This document shows, piece by piece, positions 10,149-19,551 of a DNA stretch of 64,000 nucleotides (positions within the stretch are counted from its first letter, which is position 1; every line of letters begins with the position of its first letter). Both the position numbers and the translations under genes were made by a program. Source of the stretch: Mesobacillus boroniphilus (lineage in GTDB: Bacteria > Bacillota > Bacilli > Bacillales > Cytobacillaceae); NCBI RefSeq assembly GCF_018424685.1, contig NZ_QTKX01000001.1, forward strand, positions 496,001 through 560,000. Reading direction: 5' to 3'. The notes beneath the pieces are model-generated. The model did not search any database. It worked only from the letters and a program-made list of their open reading frames with translations, and was not told where the DNA came from.

Positions 10149-11108
10149 ATGAACTGGAATACAGATGTAACGAACCTTTTAGGGATACAATATCCGATAG
10201 TCCAGGGAGGCCTTGCTTATCTGGCATATTCCGAACTTGCTGCTGCTGTATCGAATGCAGGGGGATTAGGCCAGATCACAGCAATGTCACTTCCTGATAC
10301 TGAGACATTAAGAAAAGAAATACATAAAGTGAGAGAGCTGACTGACAAGCCATTCGGAGTCAATTTTGCCATCGGGCAGCATGGCAGGCCTTTTTCTCAT
10401 TATCTGGATGTAGCTATTGAAGAAAATGTTCCTGTTATTTCGATGACAGGGGGAAACCCGGCACCGATTTTTGAACAGTTAAAAGGCACAAATGTTAAAA
10501 AGCTTGTTCTTGTCGCAGCGAAAAGGCAGGCCCAGAAAGCAGAGGAGCTGGGAGCGGATGCAGTCATGGTTGTCGGCCAGGAAGGCGGAGGACATTTAGG
10601 AAAGAGTGATATAGGAACAATGGTGCTCATTCCCTCAGTAGTAGATTCAGTGAATATCCCTGTTATTGCTTCAGGAGGAATCGGCGATGGCAGAGGCTTG
10701 ATGGCAGCGTTGAGCCTGGGAGCACAAGGGATAGAAATGGGTACACGCTTCATCGCAACCAAAGAATGCGTCCATGCGAACGAGCTTTACAAGCAGAAGC
10801 TTGTTGAAGGTACGGAAAATGATACCACAGTAATAAAAAGAACACTCGGGATGCCGGCAAGGGCAATTGCCAATCCATTGACAGAAAAAATCCTCGAAAT
10901 AGAGAAGCAAGGTGGCGGTTATGAAGATTTAAAAGAGTTGATCAGCGGAACAGCTAACCGCAAGTATATTTATGAAGGCGATGATGAAAACGGGTTTGGC
11001 TGGGCTGGCCAAGTGATGGGATTAATAAAGGACTCTCCAACAGTAGCTGAGCTATTTGAAAGAATCATCAACGAAGCTGAAGAAATAAGAACAAACTGGG
11101 GAAGATGA
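10149..11108 (+). CDS. Nitronate monooxygenase / FabK-like flavoprotein
   Basis: 319-residue FMN-dependent TIM-barrel protein. N-terminus LLGIQYPIVQGGLA and AVSNAGGLGQI is the classic 2-nitropropane dioxygenase/FabK opening. FMN-phosphate contacts are visible in GQEGGGHLG and IASGGIGDGRGLMAALSLGA. The family oxidises nitronates, or in FabK reduces enoyl-ACP; the sequence alone does not separate the two. ATG follows GAGGGGGATG. Divergent from speA across 217 bp, monocistronic. Confidence 0.8.
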   Translation: MNWNTDVTNLLGIQYPIVQGGLAYLAYSELAAAVSNAGGLGQITAMSLPDTETLRKEIHKVRELTDKPFGVNFAIGQHGRPFSHYLDVAIEENVPVISMTGGNPAPIFEQLKGTNVKKLVLVAAKRQAQKAEELGADAVMVVGQEGGGHLGKSDIGTMVLIPSVVDSVNIPVIASGGIGDGRGLMAALSLGAQGIEMGTRFIATKECVHANELYKQKLVEGTENDTTVIKRTLGMPARAIANPLTEKILEIEKQGGGYEDLKELISGTANRKYIYEGDDENGFGWAGQVMGLIKDSPTVAELFERIINEAEEIRTNWGR

Positions 11109-11216
11109 AGCCCTGATTTCTTGCACTCAATAATAAATAGCGGTAAAATCGATTAACATACAAGGAATGCACGGGATCAGATGGTTTCTGGCATTGCATA
11201 AAAAGCAGGTGAAAGC

Positions 11217-11504
11217 ATGGAATACCAATATCCAATAGACTATACATGGTCAACAGATGAAATTGTTGACGTCATTCACTTTTATGAATGTATTGAAAAA
11301 GCATATGAAAAAGGCATCGATCGAGATTCATTACTTAACGCGTATAGGCGTTTTAAAGAAATAGTGCCAGGAAAAGCCCAGGAAAAAACACTATTCAATG
11401 AATTTGAAGAAGTGAGCGGCTGCGTACCTTACCAGGCAGTAAAAGCAATCAAAGAAACCGGGTCAGGTGAAAAGATAAAAGTAGTTCAGAAAAGAAAAAA
11501 TTAG
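11217..11504 (+). CDS. yktA: UPF0223 family protein YktA
   Basis: 95-residue soluble protein of the UPF0223 family. It opens with YQYPIDYTWSTDEIVDVIHFY, followed by the conserved helical region and YRRFKEIVPGKAQEK. Function unknown. ATG lies after AGGTGA. B. subtilis keeps yktA next to yktB in the speA neighbourhood, as here. A strong terminator follows immediately. Confidence 0.85.
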   Translation: MEYQYPIDYTWSTDEIVDVIHFYECIEKAYEKGIDRDSLLNAYRRFKEIVPGKAQEKTLFNEFEEVSGCVPYQAVKAIKETGSGEKIKVVQKRKN

Positions 11505-11520
11505 ATCAAAATAAATATGA

Positions 11521-11554
11521 AGAAAGAGCCCATGCAAAAAGGGCTCTTTCTTTT
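11521..11554 (+). terminator. yktA terminator
   Basis: AGAAAGAGCCC pairs with GGGCTCTTTCT, followed by TTT. Confidence 0.85.
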
Positions 11555-11556
11555 GT

Positions 11557-11785
11557 CCGGCTCCGGCTCCTATTTTCTCGAGACGCTTGTCTAGTGTCGC
11601 CTCCTAGAAACATCGGAAACTGGACAGTCGGCTATACTTTTCGGTTTCGGTCCTGCCCATGAAGTCAAAGAGCGACTTCACTGTCAGGCCCTCCGTGGCA
11701 CACGATGTGCTAGACCCGCCAGCCACACGATGTGGCGTTTTCAGGCGGGCAGCGCTTGTCGGAAATGGGCAGTCGCCTATGCACT
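11557..11785. repeat. Dispersed GC-rich hairpin repeat, copy B
   Basis: Shares with copy A the blocks CTTGTCTAGTGTCGCCTCC, GAAGTC-loop-GACTTC, CCTCCGTGGCACACGATGTG, CTAGACCCGCCAGCCAC and CAGGCGGGCAGCGCTTGTCGG. Ends 8 bp from the yktB stop codon and has the same orientation relative to that gene as copy A has to speA. The CCAC/GTGG hairpin is kept although its loop differs between the copies. Confidence 0.75.
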
Positions 11786-11792
11786 TAATGGT

Positions 11793-12413
11793 TTATGCTA
11801 ATTTATATAAGGGTAATATTTCTCTAAATACAAAATCAATTTTAGAAAGCATTTCATCACCGCTTAGTTTGACGGCTTCCTCACGAGGGATGTTCAGACC
11901 GCACAGGATTTCAGCTTTTTTCACGGTTTGAAGGCGCTTGAACATCGAAAGAAGGTCTTCCTTGGAAAGCTCACTTTGAATAGTGGCTTCAGGCTTCATA
12001 TGATCGATGGACCAGTAGAAATCCTTCGGAGTACGTTTGTAGATGGAATCGATGTTTTCTTCTAGTTTTTTACCAATCGCTTCCTTCTCAGGTGCTTCGT
12101 ATATAACAGCAAACCAGATAAAGACATGGGTCTCCCACAATCCGATCTGAAAATGAGGGAGCATCTTATAGCCTCTTGGGTTGCTGGCGAACGCTACCCA
12201 CGTATCTTTTGGCGGATTCTTCGTCCTCCTGGCGTGTTTTGCAACATGGTAATGCATCTCATCGCCGGCAATGCTAGAAAGCGTTGGAGCGAAGTGCTGG
12301 CCGAGGTCTTCCAGTTTAGGGCGGATCTGGGATTTTAAGGCCTCCATTCGTTCATCAAGACCATCTATTTTGAAAACATCGAAATCTGCTTGTTCAAATC
12401 CTGAAAATGACAA
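11793..12413 (-). CDS. yktB: DUF1054 family protein YktB
   Basis: 206 residues of the DUF1054 (UPF0637) family: [19 protein letters not shown] at the start, [20 protein letters not shown] and [18 protein letters not shown] in the middle. Soluble, function unknown. Start is TTG, 8 bp after AGGAGG. Convergent with yktA, the gap being occupied by repeat copy B. Confidence 0.88.
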   Translation of the reverse strand: MSFSGFEQADFDVFKIDGLDERMEALKSQIRPKLEDLGQHFAPTLSSIAGDEMHYHVAKHARRTKNPPKDTWVAFASNPRGYKMLPHFQIGLWETHVFIWFAVIYEAPEKEAIGKKLEENIDSIYKRTPKDFYWSIDHMKPEATIQSELSKEDLLSMFKRLQTVKKAEILCGLNIPREEAVKLSGDEMLSKIDFVFREILPLYKLA

Positions 12414-12581
12414 TATAAAAACCTCCTAGTGCTTTGTCAAATATTGTAGCAAAATCATTATAAAAAAAGAAGCGACAAGCATTTTACCGAGTCATGGGTA
12501 TACGCACAAATTTGTACCACTGCCAAATGGAAATTCATACACTAAATAAAAAAACAGAAATTTATAGAGGAGTGTAAATTA

Positions 12582-12776
12582 ATGAAACAACTTATAAACT
12601 CAACAAGGAAAAGAAATGGTGAGCTCCAAAGAACTGCTGTACTGCGTTTGGAAATGGATTACGAATTAGCCACCCTTTTTGACGCGATGACGGAGTCTGA
12701 TAAACCAAAAATGAAAGAATGTAAACAGAAACTCGAAAGAATTCGACAAGAATTATTACGTTTAAAAGCTCTGTAA
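12582..12776 (+). CDS. Small helical protein (YkzI-like by position)
   Basis: 64 residues, highly charged and predicted almost wholly helical, with the basic C-terminal helix CKQKLERIRQELLRLKAL. ATG lies 9 bp after AGAGGAG. B. subtilis has the similarly sized ykzI between yktB and yktC, so it is a plausible counterpart, but I cannot confirm similarity. Followed by an intergenic stretch with a terminator. Confidence 0.6.
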   Translation: MKQLINSTRKRNGELQRTAVLRLEMDYELATLFDAMTESDKPKMKECKQKLERIRQELLRLKAL

Positions 12777-13088
12777 TAATTATAATGCTCTCGGAAAGAA
12801 GAAGGTAAGGAATGATGATGACAATAATGGAAAACTGCAGTAATCAAGACGCTTGACGAACTCCTGTAAAGCTGATGGGGTTCGTTTTTTATTTCCAGCT
12901 TAGCTCTAAATGCCCAAAATGGTATTAACCTTATGAATGTGGTCATTTAACATCTTGAGAATATTTGCATGTTATGGAGATGACAGGGGGAATCCTAATA
13001 CTTGATGAAAATGAATATAATCCGATAAGCTTAAGTAGATTCCTAAAGCTTGATTGATCGTAAAAATCTATGAACGGGGGGAAGCTGA
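12777..13088. other. Intergenic region before the inositol monophosphatase gene
   Basis: 312 bp. A hairpin terminator lies at 12856-12890 (ACGAACTCC with GGGGTTCGT, then T-run), about 80 bp after the preceding stop. A 14-codon frame just upstream of the terminator is too short to support. Nothing else recognised. Confidence 0.6.
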
Positions 13089-13892
13089 ATGGAATATAAT
13101 TTGAAAGAAATTGATACATACGCGAAAAGCTGGATAAAAGAGGCTGGTGAAAATATCAGGGCTTCTTTTCCAAAAACATTAAATGTCACGTCAAAATCAA
13201 ATCCCAATGACCTGGTAACAGATATAGATAAAGGGACAGAGCAATATTTTATCAAAAAAATCAAAGGTGCTTTTCCTGATCATCGAATCATGGGTGAGGA
13301 AGGGTATGGAGACGAAGTGACATCTTTATCAGGTGTTGTTTGGATCATAGATCCAATCGATGGAACAATGAATTTTGTTCACCAACAGCGGAACTTCGCA
13401 ATCTCAATCGGTATTTATATTGATGGAGAAGGTATGATAGGACTTATTTATGATGTGGTACACGATGAACTTTATCATTGCATAAAAGGGAAGGGAGTTT
13501 ATTTAAACGAAAAATCAATCCCTCAACTTACAGAAGCCAAGGTAAGTGAAGCGATTCTTGCTCTCAATGCTACTTGGGTAGCCCCTAATAAACGGATAGA
13601 TCACGAATTACTCATACCCCTTGTAAAAGCCGTGAGAGGAACTCGTTCCTATGGTTCAGCGGCTATGGAAATGGTGTATGTCGCAACGGGGAGAATAGAT
13701 GCTTATATGACTCCAAGGCTTGCACCGTGGGATATCGCTGCCGGTATCATCATGATCAAGGAACTTGGTGGTGAAACTACGGATCTAAGGGGAGGAGAAC
13801 TGGATATGCTCCAGCAGAGTTCTTTATTTGTATCTAAGCCAGGCCTGCATGGTGATATACTCAAGAATTACCTTAAAGATGGAAAATGGTAA
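13089..13892 (+). CDS. Inositol-1-monophosphatase family phosphatase (YktC-like)
   Basis: 267 residues, metal-dependent sugar/nucleotide phosphatase family. Metal-binding motifs are all present: GEEG, then IDPIDGTMNFVH, and WDIAAGIIMIKELGG near the C-terminus. B. subtilis YktC sits at the equivalent place. Members hydrolyse inositol phosphate, fructose-1,6-bisphosphate, NADP or PAP; the substrate is not readable here. ATG follows GGGGGAAGC. Overlaps the next gene by 7 bp. Confidence 0.88.
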   Translation: MEYNLKEIDTYAKSWIKEAGENIRASFPKTLNVTSKSNPNDLVTDIDKGTEQYFIKKIKGAFPDHRIMGEEGYGDEVTSLSGVVWIIDPIDGTMNFVHQQRNFAISIGIYIDGEGMIGLIYDVVHDELYHCIKGKGVYLNEKSIPQLTEAKVSEAILALNATWVAPNKRIDHELLIPLVKAVRGTRSYGSAAMEMVYVATGRIDAYMTPRLAPWDIAAGIIMIKELGGETTDLRGGELDMLQQSSLFVSKPGLHGDILKNYLKDGKW

Positions 13893-14347
13893 CTTTAACT
13901 TGGAGAAGATTTCAAAGCACTGATCTCCTGTTTTTCCATGGTCTTATATCCGAAAGTGTTAAGTGGAGTAAAAATGAGCTGAGAGGCTTGTCCTTAGAAG
14001 AGTATATTGCGCAATATACTGACTTGCCAGGTGAATGGAGGATATGGGAGCAGGGAGAAGGTCCTGTGGCGGTATCTTATCATGTGGAATCGGCTCCTTC
14101 CAATCAAAAGCCGTGGGTTGGCACCATATTGGTAAAAGCGGATGAAAGACGGCGAGGAATCGCTTTAGCCATTTTGAACCATCTTTCCAATGAATTTGAA
14201 TTGAACGGGCAAAGGGCACTTTTTGCCGCTGTTCCCTTCGATGAATATGAGTGGTCAAACTTCCTAACAGACTGCGGGTTTGAACAATTCAAAACAGAAG
14301 AAAACGAAGGTGAAACCTTTTTGATAATGGTCCGCCCTTTCGAATGA
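13886..14347 (+). CDS. GNAT family acetyltransferase
   Basis: 153 residues with a GNAT fold: the central strand WVGTILVKADERRRG, acetyl-CoA pyrophosphate loop RRRGIAL, and C-terminal strand. Start overlaps the phosphatase end by 7 bp, so the two are probably translated together. The substrate is unknown. Confidence 0.78.
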   Translation: MVTLTWRRFQSTDLLFFHGLISESVKWSKNELRGLSLEEYIAQYTDLPGEWRIWEQGEGPVAVSYHVESAPSNQKPWVGTILVKADERRRGIALAILNHLSNEFELNGQRALFAAVPFDEYEWSNFLTDCGFEQFKTEENEGETFLIMVRPFE

Positions 14348-14372
14348 CCGGCTGGTAATCCAGCCGGTTTTA
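14347..14372 (+). terminator. Terminator after the GNAT gene
   Basis: ACCGGCTGG, loop TAAT, CCAGCCGGT, then TTT; starts at the stop codon. Confidence 0.8.
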
Positions 14373-14437
14373 CTGTTGAGAAATCAAAAATTCCGGTTCT
14401 GCATTGCCCTAAAAAAAGATTTAAGCACACGTTGAGT

Positions 14438-14623
14438 CTAAAGCTCGCCTGCTTCCCTCATCTTTTTTTTCTTCTTAAATCCAAATCCCATAACAAACAC
14501 AAGGGCGATGATGCATGCGATAGCGCCAGCGACACTTCTTTCTCCAATGGCGATTCCAATACCAATCATGCATGAAGCTGCTGCAAATGCGAAAAATAAT
14601 AATGGCCATTTTATTTGCTTCAA
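14438..14623 (-). CDS. ylaF: YlaF-like small membrane protein (DUF5325)
   Basis: 61 residues from a TTG that follows GGGGGGA by 6 bp; the ATG 15 bp further out overlaps the ribosome binding site and is not used here. Two hydrophobic segments, WPLLFFAFAAASCMIGIGIAI and VAGAIACIIALVFVMGFGF, then a Lys-rich cytoplasmic tail. Position just before typA matches ylaF of B. subtilis. Function unknown. Confidence 0.75.
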   Translation of the reverse strand: MKQIKWPLLFFAFAAASCMIGIGIAIGERSVAGAIACIIALVFVMGFGFKKKKKMREAGEL

Positions 14624-14776
14624 GGTGATTCCCCCCATTCGACATTTGGTGCAAATTATAATATATTTAATTGTACATTAAAATGCTTATAGGTTTCCAC
14701 ACTAATTATGGTATAATATATAAGTTGTGTAAAAAGCCAATAGATAAATTACGATATTAAAGGCAGGGTGACTTTT

Positions 14777-16612
14777 TTGAAATTAAGAGAAGATATTAGA
14801 AATATAGCGATTATTGCCCACGTTGACCACGGTAAAACGACTTTGGTTGACCAGCTTCTGAAGCAATCAGGCACATTCCGTATAAATGAGCATGTGGAAG
14901 AGCGCGCAATGGATTCAAACGATTTGGAAAGAGAACGAGGAATTACGATCCTCGCGAAAAATACAGCTATTTCTTATAACGATACACGTATCAACATTCT
15001 TGATACTCCTGGCCACGCTGACTTTGGCGGCGAAGTTGAGCGTATCATGAAAATGGTTGACGGCGTATTGCTCGTTGTTGACGCGTATGAAGGCTGCATG
15101 CCGCAAACACGCTTTGTTTTGAAGAAAGCTCTTGAACAGCATTTAACACCAATTGTTGTCGTCAATAAGATTGACCGAGACTTTGCTCGTCCTTCTGAAG
15201 TAGTTGATGAAGTCCTAGACTTGTTCATCGAACTAGGAGCAGATGAGGATCAGCTTGAGTTCCCAGTTGTATATGCATCTGCTATCAACGGAACAGCAAG
15301 CATGGACCCTGAAAAACAGGATGAGAACATGCAGGCATTGTACGAGTCCATCATTGAAAATATCCCGGCACCAGTTGATAACAGAGAAGAGCCTTTACAA
15401 TTCCAGGTTGCCCTTCTTGATTACAATGACTATGTTGGCAGAATCGGAATCGGACGTGTTTTCCGCGGTACGATGAAGGTAGGCCAGCAAGTAGCGTTGA
15501 TGAAGCTTGACGGCTCTGTAAAACAATTCCGAGTAACTAAGATCTTTGGTTTCTTCGGTTTGAAGCGCCAGGAAGTACAAGAAGCACATGCAGGGGACCT
15601 AATTGCTTTATCAGGAATGGAAGATATCAATGTCGGTGAAACTGTATGTCCATTTGACCAGCAGGATCCACTGCCGGTTTTACGTATTGATGAGCCAACA
15701 CTACAAATGACATTCTTGGTCAATAACAGCCCATTCGCAGGCCGTGAGGGTAAATACCTGACTGCAAGGAAAATCGAAGAGAGACTTCGTGCACAGCTTC
15801 AAACTGACGTTAGTCTAAGAGTAGACAATACTGACTCACCTGATGAATGGATCGTTTCAGGACGTGGAGAACTTCACTTGTCTATCTTGATTGAAAACAT
15901 GCGCCGTGAAGGGTATGAGCTTCAGGTGTCAAAACCTGAAGTTATCGTAAGGGAAATAGATGGAGTAAGAAGTGAACCGGTTGAACGAGTTCAAATCGAT
16001 GTTCCTGAAGAACACACAGGATCAATCATGGAATCGATCGGCGCACGTAAAGGCGAAATGCTAGATATGATTAACAATGGAAGCGGCCAGGTTCGATTGA
16101 TTTTCAACGTGCCGGCACGTGGACTTATTGGATACACAACAGAATTTTTAACATTGACTCGCGGATATGGTATCATTAACCATACATTCGACAGCTACCA
16201 GCCAATGCTTCAAGGCCAGGTAGGCGGACGCCGCCAGGGTGTTCTAGTATCAATGGAATCCGGAAAGGCATCTACTTATGGAATCATGCAGGTAGAAGAC
16301 CGCGGAACAATCTTCGTTGAGCCTGGAACTGAAATTTATGAGGGTATGATTGTCGGCGAGCACACTCGTGAAAATGATATTACTGTCAATATCACGAAGG
16401 TAAAGGCAGCAACTAATATCCGTTCTGCAAATAAGGACCAGACATCTGTCATCAAGAAGCCAAGAATCATGACTCTGGAAGAATCATTAGAATACTTGAA
16501 CGATGACGAGTATTGTGAAGTAACACCAGAATCAATCAGACTCCGTAAAAAGATTCTTGATAAGAATGAGCGTGAAAGAATGGCGAAAAAGAAAAAATTC
16601 GCTGAAGCTTAA
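14777..16612 (+). CDS. typA: Translational GTPase TypA/BipA
   Basis: 611-residue ribosome-associated GTPase needed for 50S assembly and growth in the cold. G1 is AHVDHGKT (residues 14-21), G3 DTPGH, G4 NKID, followed by EF-G-like domains and the TypA-specific C-terminus ([20 protein letters not shown]). The TTG at 14777 gives the family start MKLRED and lies 6 bp after CAGGGTGA; the GTG 9 bp upstream is part of that site. ylaH follows 19 bp downstream. Confidence 0.96.
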   Translation: MKLREDIRNIAIIAHVDHGKTTLVDQLLKQSGTFRINEHVEERAMDSNDLERERGITILAKNTAISYNDTRINILDTPGHADFGGEVERIMKMVDGVLLVVDAYEGCMPQTRFVLKKALEQHLTPIVVVNKIDRDFARPSEVVDEVLDLFIELGADEDQLEFPVVYASAINGTASMDPEKQDENMQALYESIIENIPAPVDNREEPLQFQVALLDYNDYVGRIGIGRVFRGTMKVGQQVALMKLDGSVKQFRVTKIFGFFGLKRQEVQEAHAGDLIALSGMEDINVGETVCPFDQQDPLPVLRIDEPTLQMTFLVNNSPFAGREGKYLTARKIEERLRAQLQTDVSLRVDNTDSPDEWIVSGRGELHLSILIENMRREGYELQVSKPEVIVREIDGVRSEPVERVQIDVPEEHTGSIMESIGARKGEMLDMINNGSGQVRLIFNVPARGLIGYTTEFLTLTRGYGIINHTFDSYQPMLQGQVGGRRQGVLVSMESGKASTYGIMQVEDRGTIFVEPGTEIYEGMIVGEHTRENDITVNITKVKAATNIRSANKDQTSVIKKPRIMTLEESLEYLNDDEYCEVTPESIRLRKKILDKNERERMAKKKKFAEA

Positions 16613-16631
16613 TTAAGTAGGGGGAAGAAGT

Positions 16632-16946
16632 ATGGATGTAAGCCAAAGATTATCATTTTTTGCAGCATTATTCAGGGTAGATGAGCACCCAACGGTTGGC
16701 ATGTGGATGCTATACCTAACGATTGCCGCTATGAGCATCCTTGTTTATAAACTTGGGTTTGCACAGAAGCTGCCATTGCTGAAAAATATCGTTATCTATG
16801 CGTTTCTATTGCTTGGCTCTACAGTCCTAACCTTCCTTGCTATTTTCCTTCCCATCACGGAAGGACTTGTGGTCGCTGCACTCATCCTGATCATTTACAA
16901 GCTCAGGTTGCGACAACATAAAAAAGCAGAAGCAAATGTCAAATAG
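16632..16946 (+). CDS. ylaH: Membrane protein YlaH
   Basis: 104 residues with three hydrophobic segments (about 23-40, 49-72, 75-90) and a basic tail [14 protein letters not shown]. Matches the YlaH family in size, membrane pattern and location after typA. ATG after AGGGGGAAG. Function unknown; probably cotranscribed with typA. Confidence 0.82.
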   Translation: MDVSQRLSFFAALFRVDEHPTVGMWMLYLTIAAMSILVYKLGFAQKLPLLKNIVIYAFLLLGSTVLTFLAIFLPITEGLVVAALILIIYKLRLRQHKKAEANVK

Positions 16947-16957
16947 GAGTTGGCGAT

Positions 16958-17251
16958 ATGAAATCACTCCAAGATGCAATTTATAATTGGCTGACAATCA
17001 AAATTGTCAGCGACGCTCGGCCAGAAGATACAGCTGCTCAAGATACTACACAATTATTTGAACAAATTCTTGCCGATGAACATAATGTTGAATCAAAAGA
17101 ATTAAAACGGGATGCACTTATGTATTATGTCACAGTCGTTCAGGAAGGGAATTCTAAAGAATACCGTTTCCCCCGCGACCTGATTGAAGTCATGCTTGAC
17201 CAAATCAGGCAAGAACCAGACAAATACGTGAACTATCCAGAAGAAGATTAA
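16958..17251 (+). CDS. Conserved-looking small acidic protein, unknown
   Basis: 97 residues, soluble, acidic (C-terminus KYVNYPEED). No family recognised. ATG lies after AGGAGTTGG, and the gene begins 11 bp after ylaH, so it is likely the last gene of the typA-ylaH operon. The two charged helices (about 21-50 and 76-88) flank a strand with YYVTVVQEGNSKEYRF. Confidence 0.65.
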   Translation: MKSLQDAIYNWLTIKIVSDARPEDTAAQDTTQLFEQILADEHNVESKELKRDALMYYVTVVQEGNSKEYRFPRDLIEVMLDQIRQEPDKYVNYPEED

Positions 17252-17283
17252 AAAACTCCGCCCATTGTTGGGCGGAGTTTTTG
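17251..17283 (+). terminator. Terminator ending the typA operon
   Basis: AAAAACTCCGCCC, loop ATTGTT, GGGCGGAGTTTTT. Confidence 0.9.
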
Positions 17284-17330
17284 CTGTTGTTTCATGGTAA
17301 TTTGGCTTGTCAAAATGATACTTGGATTTA

Positions 17331-17884
17331 GACAGGTATGGGGCGGAAGGCAGAAAAGCTGCGGTTATTGTGACAGGTTTCAGGCTACAGAGCTCAAAGC
17401 TGTCAAGAAAGCGAGATTATTGTGACAGGTTTCAGGCTACAGAGCTCAAAGCTGTCAAGAAAGCGAGATTATTGTGACGGGTTTCAGGCTGCAGAGCCCA
17501 AAGCTGTCAAGAAAATGCGATTATTGTGACAGGTTTCAGGTCGCAGGGCCCAAAGCTGTCAAGAAAATGCGATTATTGTGACAGGTTTCAGGCTGCAGAG
17601 CCCAAAGCTGTCAAGAAAATGCGATTATTGTGACAGGTTTCAGGCTGCAGAGCCCAAAGCTGTCAAGAAAGTGTGGTTATTGTGACAGGTTTCAGGCTGC
17701 AGAGCCCAAAGCTGTCAAGAAAGTGCGATTATTGTGACAGGTTTCAGGTTGCAGAGCCCAAAGCTGTCAAGAAAGTGTGGTTATTATGACAGGTTTCAGG
17801 TCGCATGGGCCAAAGCACAAAAGCTGTCAAAAAAAGCCCCGTATTCAGACAGGTTTGAGGAGGAAACCCCAAAAGCTGTCTGAA
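17331..17884. repeat. 52-bp tandem dyad array 1
   Basis: Eleven dyad units. Nine start with GACAGG (one GACGGG) at 17372, 17424, 17476, 17528, 17580, 17632, 17684, 17736 and 17788, each exactly 52 bp apart. They are flanked by a degenerate unit at 17331 and a longer-armed one at 17848 (ATTCAGACAG / CTGTCTGAAT). Each unit is GACAGGTTT, 15 nt, AAAGCTGTC, then a 19-nt linker. Arms pair except for one constant G-G mismatch. Inside the 15 nt, GGCT/AGCC in most units becomes GGTC/GGCC in the 17528 unit, which keeps pairing. The ninth unit carries 8 extra bases. Lies between a terminator and the ylaI stop. Confidence 0.95.
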
Positions 17885-17936
17885 TCAGCCCTAGATTTCG
17901 TTCTAAACTTTATCTATCTAGAAGGGCAAATTCTAA

Positions 17937-18137
17937 TCACCAATCATCCTTCTGAACGCGGGAACGGTATAGCTTGAAATTCCCTGTGGCTATCCGGTTG
18001 TTCGTTTTATCGGCAATTCGTTCATTACATGGTTCACACATATATGTATGGATCGGCCGGTTTCTAAGCCGCTTAGCCTGAAGGGTATCACTGTTAATAT
18101 TTTCGATTTTGTCGCACAATACACATTTGACTCTCAT
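17937..18137 (-). CDS. ylaI: Zinc-ribbon-like protein YlaI (DUF2197)
   Basis: 66 residues: MRVKCVLCDK and MCEPCNERI give two CXXC pairs suited to zinc binding, with the conserved KRLRNRPIHTY between. The ATG used lies 5 bp after AGAGGTG; an in-frame TTG further out overlaps that site. Order ylaH-ylaI-ylaJ-ylaK as in B. subtilis. Function unknown. Confidence 0.82.
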   Translation of the reverse strand: MRVKCVLCDKIENINSDTLQAKRLRNRPIHTYMCEPCNERIADKTNNRIATGNFKLYRSRVQKDDW

Positions 18138-18293
18138 TCTTACACCTCTTATCAATAATTATCATACATAGCCTGATTGAGATTGGATTATATTATAGTA
18201 TATCATTGTTTCCAGCCTAAGCAGGAAAAATCATTTGATTTGCCCTGCTTAAAGAATTCGTAGTACTATTATGATAGTTTAAGGAGGGTGAAT

Positions 18294-18749
18294 ATGGCAA
18301 ATCAAGTAGAACCTAAACTAATCAAACCATTGTTTGATGAACTGCAAAAAGAGCGTTTTGTCACATTGGCGACAGTGGACCACGAAACAGGAGGCCCGAA
18401 TGTCAGTGCGATTTCCTGGGTGCTTGCAAAGGATGAGGATACCGTTTATTTTGCAGTGGATAACCGTTCTCGAATCATCGAGAATATCAAGACCAATGAC
18501 AAAGCAGTAATCAACCTAATCGCAAATGAATCTACATATTCAATCAGCGGGACGGCCGGCGTCAAGCAGGAAAAACTTGAAGGTGTACCTTTGAAGTTAG
18601 CGTTAGTCGAAATTAAAATCAGCGAAGTAAGGGACGTTATGTTCTATGGATCAAAAATCGTTGCTGAACCTCAATATGACAAGACATATGATAAAGATGC
18701 AGCAGCGCGTCTTGATAAGCAGGTAATGGATGCAATGAGAAAAGCTTAG
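18294..18749 (+). CDS. Pyridoxamine 5'-phosphate oxidase-fold protein
   Basis: 151 residues with the split-barrel FMN-binding fold: FVTLATVDHETGGPNVSAISWV then TVYFAVDNRSRIIENI, and a weaker barrel half to about 110. The ATG lies 6 bp after AAGGAGG (the GTG in between is too close). Family members bind FMN, F420 or heme; the activity is not readable here. A terminator overlaps its end. Confidence 0.75.
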   Translation: MANQVEPKLIKPLFDELQKERFVTLATVDHETGGPNVSAISWVLAKDEDTVYFAVDNRSRIIENIKTNDKAVINLIANESTYSISGTAGVKQEKLEGVPLKLALVEIKISEVRDVMFYGSKIVAEPQYDKTYDKDAAARLDKQVMDAMRKA

Positions 18750-18770
18750 TCAATTGACTAAGCTTTTCTT
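18739..18770. terminator. Bidirectional terminator
   Basis: GAAAAGCTTAGTC, loop AATT, GACTAAGCTTTTC; T-run on the + strand, and an A-rich left arm serving the convergent ylaJ. Confidence 0.85.
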
Positions 18771-18771
18771 G

Positions 18772-19356
18772 TTATTTATGATAGTTGGATTGTTGTTCCT
18801 GGTCCTTCTCTAGTTGTTTTTGTTCTTCCTTGTTAAGCTTTTTCTTTGGATCTTCAGTCGGGCTCTCAGTCTGCGGTTCAATCATGTCTGCGGGAACCTC
18901 TGGCATGCCTCTTCCGGTTATATCTGAAAGCTCATTCATAATACCCTGGATTGGCTGCCCGTTTTGAATATCCTCTGATATCTCCCTTAATCTTGCTGTG
19001 ATATCAGGATCCGCTACCACGACTGCACGTGCACCGTGTGGGTCCTTTTTTAACGCTTCCGCCACCGTATATTTCACAGTGTCTACCTCAGACCTCTCCA
19101 TCTTATCATTTACGTCGATACCCACAATTGCATAGCGACCAACGACTACAGCAGCAGCGTCATCAACATTCGGGATATGAGTAGTCAAGTTTACAAGATG
19201 GCGGGAAATCTTCTGTCCAGATTGGCGGTCAACTTCTTCAATCGTACTATTCTGGACCTTGACCTTATGATCTTCGTCAGCTTTATTTGCGTTGTTCTGA
19301 CCATTGCACGCAGTCAATAGCAATACAAACGAAATTGCAGCAACCAATCTTATCAT
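18772..19356 (-). CDS. ylaJ: YhcN/YlaJ family sporulation lipoprotein
   Basis: 194 residues from the ATG 7 bp after GGAGGGG; longer in-frame extensions lack a site. Signal peptide with lipobox LLTAC (Cys about 17). The central YhcN/YlaJ domain (about 45-135) contains DDAAAVVVGRYAIVGIDV and ARAVVVADPDITARL; the C-terminus is a Pro/Glu/Lys/Gln-rich tail. Relatives are spore coat or inner-membrane proteins linked to germination. Confidence 0.85.
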   Translation of the reverse strand: MIRLVAAISFVLLLTACNGQNNANKADEDHKVKVQNSTIEEVDRQSGQKISRHLVNLTTHIPNVDDAAAVVVGRYAIVGIDVNDKMERSEVDTVKYTVAEALKKDPHGARAVVVADPDITARLREISEDIQNGQPIQGIMNELSDITGRGMPEVPADMIEPQTESPTEDPKKKLNKEEQKQLEKDQEQQSNYHK

Positions 19357-19551
19357 TAATGAACCCCTCCGGTTATTTATTAGTTGAAATCCTTTGAACA
19401 ACTAGGAATGTTATATAAAAAAAGAAATGCTCAAAGGTTATTGTGCAAAATATCTTCTATCTTTATTCAAAAAGTCATATATTTTACCAAAGTCCCGGCC
19501 GAGGCTGCCAAGTTGGCCAGAGTCGAGATCAATAAGGCGGGAGGCATCAAT

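Noticed and set aside
11659..11931. 90-codon frame across copy B and the yktB end
   Set aside because: Runs from a repeat into the antisense of yktB; no ribosome site.
12814..12858. 14-codon frame downstream of the YkzI-like gene
   Set aside because: Met-rich, too short, runs into a terminator, and composition gives no support.
14768..14776. GTG as typA start
   Set aside because: It is part of the ribosome binding site for the TTG 9 bp later, which gives the family N-terminus.
17331..17884. CRISPR array
   Set aside because: The segments between repeats are nearly identical to each other, not unique spacers; period and dyad extend over the whole unit, and no cas genes are present.
19384..19551. 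56-codon N-terminal extension of ylaK
   Set aside because: No ribosome site, atypical residues, and it runs over the ylaJ upstream region; the TTG at 19552 fits the family start.
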